From contig JAFIHG010000019.1 in assembly GCA_017848795.1 (NCBI GenBank), positions 34,302 through 98,301 on the forward strand: a stretch of 64,000 nt of DNA. The letters run 5' to 3'. The notes under the pieces are model-generated. The model was not told where the DNA came from, ran no database searches, and saw only the letters and a program-made list of their open reading frames with translations. This DNA comes from Candidatus Nanopelagicales bacterium. Lineage in GTDB: Bacteria; Actinomycetota; Actinomycetes; S36-B12; CAIYMF01. Below are positions 60,158 through 64,000 of the stretch, piece after piece. How positions within the stretch are numbered: the first letter of the stretch is position 1; each line of letters opens with the position of its first letter. The translations under genes were made by a program, and so were the position numbers.

Positions 60158-62236
60158 GTGGAGCACCGGACCTGGGCGGTTGCGCGCCCGCATGCGGCCG
60201 TGCGCGCCACGCTCGTCCTGGCGACCGGCGCCGCACTGCTGGTCGGTGTGCTGCCTGCGACGGGTGAAGCGCGCGCGGAACGGGCGGCGCCGGATGCCTC
60301 CGCCGTCACCGGGACCCTCGAGCGGGTGATGCCGGACCGGGCCTCCGCGGCCCCGGCTGATGACGACGAGGTGTGGACCTTCGTGCGGACCGCCACCGGT
60401 GCGGTCCGCATCGATCCGGCGGCGGTGGCGGACGTACCCACCGGCGCGACCGTACGTACCGCGCTGACCGAGCCGCCCGCGAGCGCGGCCCAGCCGGCGA
60501 GCCCGGCCGAGCCGGCGAGCACCGACAGCGTCGACGTGCTCGCCAGCGTCCCGGCGGGAGAGGTCGCGGTCGGGTCCGGCCGTGCTGTGACCAACGCTGC
60601 CGTCGACTCGGGCGATGCGCCGCACGAGGTGCTCGTCGTCGTCGCCGATCTGCCCGGCCAGCCGCGTTCCAAGAAGTCGGCCGAGGAGATCGCACGCACC
60701 GTGCGGGGTGGCGTGGACGACTACTGGTCGGCCGTGACCGGCGGGCGGGTGCGGTTCCGCGCGACCGCGTACGCGGGCACCCGCGACGGACACCTCTCGA
60801 CGCGGACCGACCCGTGCAAGGGGGACGGGACCTTCCCGTTCTGGGACGAGGTCTCGGCCGCGACCGGATTCGTCCCCGGCGCCGGCAAGCACCTGCTGGT
60901 CTACTTCGCGACCGCCCCGTCCTGCAAGGGCGTGGCCGGCCTGGCGACCATCGGCGGCAACGATGCCGGGGGTGACCTCTCGGGCGGCGGTCTGGTGTGG
61001 TCCAACGGGTTCAACACCGTCGCCGTGCTCGGTCACGAACTGGGTCACAACCTCGGTCTCGGGCACTCCCAGCAGCTGCGCTGCGGGCGGCAGACGGACG
61101 CCGCGCTGACCGCGTGCCAGAAACTCGTCTACAACGACCTTTCCGACATCATGGGGATCTCGTGGGGCCCCACCGGCTACCTGAACCCGGTGCACCTGCA
61201 ACGGCTCGGGCTGCTCACCAGCACCGACATCGCGGAGGTCACCTCGTCGGGAACCGTCCGGTTGCGGCCGCTCTCGAGCGGGTCCGGGCTGCGTGTCGCC
61301 GCGCTCCGCGTCGCCGGCGCCACCTATCTCGTCAGCACGCGCGCCAGTACGGGCGTCGACGCGTGGATCCGCAAGTCCAAGAGCTATGTCCGGCCGGGCG
61401 TGACGGTGCGCAAGGTCCTGGACCGTGACGGGTTCTCCCGCGCCCGGTCAGAGGAGTTCCCCTCTCGGGAGTCGTTGCTGCTCGACGGCGACCCGGGCAC
61501 GCCCGACACGCTCACCGGGCCGGACGCGTACCGGACCGAGCTCCCGTCCGGCAGGTGGATCCCGCTCGCGGGAGGCAAGGCGTCGTTGCGGGTCGAGGCG
61601 GTCTCCGGGTCGGGCGCTACGGTGCGTTTCCAGCTCGGCAGCGTGCCCGGTGCGAGCCGCGCTCCGCGTGCGGCGGCGCAGGCACGGCTGCGGTCCGGAG
61701 ACGTGGCACGCCGCGGCAAGCTGGTCGCGGTGCGTTCGGCGTGGACCTGGGCGAATGGCCTAGGTCGCGCCGGCCGCGCGGCGACGACCGTGACTGCGTC
61801 GAGGAAGACGTTCCGCGAGAACACGTTCTCCCGCATCGAACGATCTGGCGGCAACGGGCTGAAGGTCCGGGGCAAGGTCGGCGCCCGCTACCTGCGGGAA
61901 TCGAAGGCCGCGTACGCCGGTGGCTGGCGTACGGCGCACAACCGGCACGCGCTCGGCGGCGAGGAGCGCATCGCGAAACGGGCCGGAGCCGGAGCGACGT
62001 TCCGGGTGAGCGGCAGGTCGGTCGGCGTCGTCGCCCGGCGGGCGCCGCACCGCGGGCGGATGGCCGTCTACGTCGACGGCACACTACGCAGCATCATCAG
62101 CCTGGGGTCACGCCGCAACCACGGGCCGGCCGTGGTGTGGCACAAGACCTTCGCGGACCGCGGGACTCACCTCGTACGCATCGAGCGGGTCGGCGGCAAG
62201 CGCATCGGGCTCGACGGTCTCGTCGTCCTGCGCTGA
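60158..62236 (+). CDS. Secreted metzincin-type zinc metalloprotease
   Basis: A 692-residue exported protein. A signal peptide covers about the first 40 residues (TLVLATGAALLVGVLPATG). A long Ala/Pro-rich pro-region follows (about 45-150). The protease domain has HELGHNLGLGH at 293-303, so H293, H297 and H303 bind zinc and E294 is catalytic, and the downstream Met-turn is SDIMGISWG. The C-terminal third (about 500-692) is beta-rich with a lysine/arginine-rich sequence and a VYVDGTLRSIISLG strand pair, probably a binding domain. GTG start with AGGAG five bases upstream. The substrate is unknown. Confidence 0.87.
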   Translation: MEHRTWAVARPHAAVRATLVLATGAALLVGVLPATGEARAERAAPDASAVTGTLERVMPDRASAAPADDDEVWTFVRTATGAVRIDPAAVADVPTGATVRTALTEPPASAAQPASPAEPASTDSVDVLASVPAGEVAVGSGRAVTNAAVDSGDAPHEVLVVVADLPGQPRSKKSAEEIARTVRGGVDDYWSAVTGGRVRFRATAYAGTRDGHLSTRTDPCKGDGTFPFWDEVSAATGFVPGAGKHLLVYFATAPSCKGVAGLATIGGNDAGGDLSGGGLVWSNGFNTVAVLGHELGHNLGLGHSQQLRCGRQTDAALTACQKLVYNDLSDIMGISWGPTGYLNPVHLQRLGLLTSTDIAEVTSSGTVRLRPLSSGSGLRVAALRVAGATYLVSTRASTGVDAWIRKSKSYVRPGVTVRKVLDRDGFSRARSEEFPSRESLLLDGDPGTPDTLTGPDAYRTELPSGRWIPLAGGKASLRVEAVSGSGATVRFQLGSVPGASRAPRAAAQARLRSGDVARRGKLVAVRSAWTWANGLGRAGRAATTVTASRKTFRENTFSRIERSGGNGLKVRGKVGARYLRESKAAYAGGWRTAHNRHALGGEERIAKRAGAGATFRVSGRSVGVVARRAPHRGRMAVYVDGTLRSIISLGSRRNHGPAVVWHKTFADRGTHLVRIERVGGKRIGLDGLVVLR

Positions 62237-62278
62237 CCGACGCCGTACCCTCGAACCGGACGGGGGAGAGGAGCACTG

Positions 62279-63481
62279 GTGCGGGTCGTGATCGTCGGCG
62301 CCTCCCTGGGCGGGCTGCGTACGGCAGAAGCGTTGCGCAAGGCCAAGTTCGCCGGCGAGCTGGTCGTCGTCGGCGCCGAGCCGCACCTGCCGTACAGCCG
62401 ACCCCCGCTGTCGAAGGAGGTGCTGGCAGGAGGCGTCACGCACGAAGCGGTCGCATTCCCGCTGCGCAAGGCGGTCGCCGACGTCCAGTGGCGGTTGTCG
62501 ACGACCGCGGTCGCCGCCGATCTCACCGCACGCACCATCGCGCTGGCGGACGGCACAGCGCTCCCGTACGACGGGCTGGTGCTCGCCACCGGACTGCGCT
62601 CCCGCCGCCTGCACGTGCCCGGACCACCCGCTGGACCGGATACGAACCGGTACGCGCTGCGGACGCTCGAGGACGCGGCGTCCCTGCGCGCGCGTCTACA
62701 GCCGGGCGTTCGCGTCGTTGTCGTGGGCGCCGGTTTCATCGGCTCGGAGGTCGCGGCGACCGCGCGGACCCTCGGCTGCGACGTGACCTGTGTCGCGGTC
62801 GATCCGCAACCGATGGTCGTGCCGCTCGGGGAACTGCTCGGCGCCGAGCTCGCCCATCGTCACGAGGCCAAGGGCGTGCGCTTCCGACTGGGAACGGGCA
62901 TCGCACGCATGCACGGCGAGCGGGAGGTGACAGGCGTCGAGCTCGCCACCGGCGAGGTGCTTGCCGCCGACGTGGTCGTCGAGGCGGTCGGCAGCGAGCC
63001 GAACGTGCAGTGGCTCGCCGGGACGGGACTGGACGTGAAGGACGGCGTGCTCGCGGACAACGCGCTACGGGCGGTGCGAACCGACGGCACGGCCGTCGAC
63101 GGCGTCCACGTCGTCGGCGACCTGGCCCGCTTCCCCAACCCGCTCTTCGACGATGTACCGCGGCGCGTCGAGCACTGGAACATGCCGACCGAGACCGGCC
63201 GGCGGGCCGGCACCGCGCTGGCGGCGTACCTGGCCGGCGACGGGTACGACACAGTGCTCGCCCGACGGTTCGCGCCGCTGCCGGCGTTCTGGTCGGACCA
63301 GTACGAGATCCGGCTGCAGTCCTTCGGGTTGCCCGGCCTTGGTGAACGCGCCGCTGTCCTCGAGGGGGAGCTGCACGACGAGGTTGTCGTCGGTTACCAC
63401 CGCGGGGAGCAGCTGGTCGGGGTGGCCGGCCTCGGCATGCTGCCCCGCGTGCTGGAGTACCGCGCCCACATCGGCAGTTGA
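62279..63481 (+). CDS. FAD-dependent oxidoreductase, ferredoxin reductase type
   Basis: A 400-residue flavoprotein with two Rossmann folds: N-terminal VVIVGASLGGLRTAEALRKA with YSRPPLSKEVL, a second dinucleotide fold VRVVVVGAGFIGSEVAATAR, and the FAD-closing motif DGVHVVGDLARFPN. VEHWNMPTETGRRAGTALA and a C-terminal beta domain match the FAD-binding reductases that serve cytochrome P450 or Rieske oxygenases. No oxygenase or ferredoxin gene is seen here. GTG start with GGAGAGGAG upstream. Confidence 0.9.
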   Translation: MRVVIVGASLGGLRTAEALRKAKFAGELVVVGAEPHLPYSRPPLSKEVLAGGVTHEAVAFPLRKAVADVQWRLSTTAVAADLTARTIALADGTALPYDGLVLATGLRSRRLHVPGPPAGPDTNRYALRTLEDAASLRARLQPGVRVVVVGAGFIGSEVAATARTLGCDVTCVAVDPQPMVVPLGELLGAELAHRHEAKGVRFRLGTGIARMHGEREVTGVELATGEVLAADVVVEAVGSEPNVQWLAGTGLDVKDGVLADNALRAVRTDGTAVDGVHVVGDLARFPNPLFDDVPRRVEHWNMPTETGRRAGTALAAYLAGDGYDTVLARRFAPLPAFWSDQYEIRLQSFGLPGLGERAAVLEGELHDEVVVGYHRGEQLVGVAGLGMLPRVLEYRAHIGS

Positions 63482-63565
63482 CTAAGAGCGACCGGCAATT
63501 GGATGACTGGAGTCGGCGGGTCGTGGGGCGTTGGTCCCATCGGTGGCGGGCTCGCGCTGTGTTGA

Positions 63566-63850
63566 TCAGCCGGCGGAGGACGGTGATCGCGGCGGCCAGG
63601 AACAAGAAGAACTCGACGATCCTGCGCTGTTGTCGGTGCTGCGTCGCGGGTTGCCGAAGCCGTTCATCCAGGAGTGGATGCGTTCGACGACCCAGAAATT
63701 GCCGACCTGGATCGGGCAGCGCGTGCCTTTGGTCGCGATCTGGTGCTGGTACCCAGGAGCAGGTCTCGGGTCTTGTGGTAGTCGTAGCCGGTGTCCAGGT
63801 GCACGCACGCATCGAGCGGCCCCGCGCCACCCGACTCTGGCGACGCCTGC
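63566..63850 (-). pseudogene. Remnant of an IS5-like transposase C-terminus
   Basis: Two overlapping frames on the minus strand carry pieces of one transposase: LDTGYDYHKTRDLLLG in one, and TKGTRCPIQVGNFWVVERIH with SWMNGFGNPRRSTD in the other. These match the end of IS5-type DDE transposases, where W-V-V-E-R contains the catalytic Glu. The frame is broken, no start or terminal repeats are visible, so it is a dead fragment. Confidence 0.7.
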
Positions 63851-63920
63851 ATCCCTCCGGTTACTAAGACACGCGTAAGTATGTCGAACAGTGTCGGCGC
63901 TGGTTCTGGGACACTCGAGC

Positions 63921-64000
63921 ATGCGCGAGGACGATGGCCGCAAGTTGGATCATGCGACGTTGGAAGCGATGCGCCTGCGTGCGGTCGACCGGGTCGAGGC
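63921..64000 (+). CDS. Start of an IS630-family transposase (cut by window end)
   Basis: ATG 63921 reads MREDDGRKLDHATLEAMRLR then AVDRVEA to the window edge. This is the usual N-terminus of IS630-family transposases, with the helix-turn-helix region beginning. The 50 bases upstream (63865-63915) are AT-richer and may hold the left inverted repeat. Only 26 codons are visible, so intactness cannot be judged. Confidence 0.7.
   Translation, partial: MREDDGRKLDHATLEAMRLRAVDRVE

Overview
The window reads as a chromosomal piece of a high-GC actinobacterium. Codons end mostly in G or C, GTG starts are common, stop/start overlaps abound, and one gene order is characteristic of actinobacteria: pncB / clpS - DUF2017 - mec - cysO - cysM - murI - MBL phosphodiesterase-like - rph - rdgB. 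In Mycobacterium tuberculosis the same order runs from Rv1330c to Rv1341 (recalled knowledge, not a search). The genus cannot be named from the sequence alone.

Layout. 0-5 kb: a secreted GH18-type protein, a class V aminotransferase and nicotinate phosphoribosyltransferase. 5-17.4 kb: the ClpS-CysO-CysM-MurI-Rph-RdgB neighbourhood, interrupted by an LtrA membrane protein, a frameshifted SNF2 helicase with its SWIM zinc-finger partner, and a CPBP membrane protease; no rhomboid gene is present at its usual place in this cluster. 17.4-25.6 kb: a GNAT protein, small membrane proteins, a beta-propeller gene with two frameshifts, tRNA-Leu, bcp, a four-gene Cbi cobalt importer, DUF3618 and GroES-like proteins. 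25.6-37.7 kb: GlcD-type oxidase, kinase-like and SGNH proteins, a hemerythrin, a quinol-type nitric oxide reductase operon, a WYL regulator with a divergent TIGR03086 gene, a sugar-ABC ATPase and a YjbR protein.

37.8-43.4 kb is a compact integrated mobile element in the 3' end of tRNA-Lys. It has a 36-bp duplicated att sequence at both ends, a tyrosine integrase next to the intact tRNA, two excisionase-like HTH proteins, two small Cys-rich proteins, a winged-helix-like protein, two unrecognised proteins, and an unusual amount of repeated non-coding DNA: 84-bp tandem repeats, helically spaced palindromes, and a 430-bp array of hairpins. It carries no recognisable replication, conjugation, capsid or defence gene. 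This is the most likely place for something undescribed.

43.4-64 kb: an ADP-forming acyl-CoA synthetase, enoyl-CoA hydratase, thioesterase II, a membrane alpha/beta hydrolase, a ClgR-like regulator, an M20 amidohydrolase, a glutamate-cysteine ligase, a PadR-controlled ABC exporter, a flavin reductase coupled to PduO-type cobalamin adenosyltransferase, tRNA-His, oligoribonuclease, a secreted metzincin, a ferredoxin-reductase-like flavoprotein, and at the right edge an IS5-like remnant next to the start of an IS630-like transposase.

Working links: CysM, CysO and Mec form the sulfur-carrier cysteine pathway. CbiMNQO brings in cobalt and the FNR-PduO pair would make adenosylcobalamin. NorB and two small membrane proteins make a nitric oxide detoxification unit. 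Starts given here were chosen mainly from Shine-Dalgarno spacing and family length, not from expression data.
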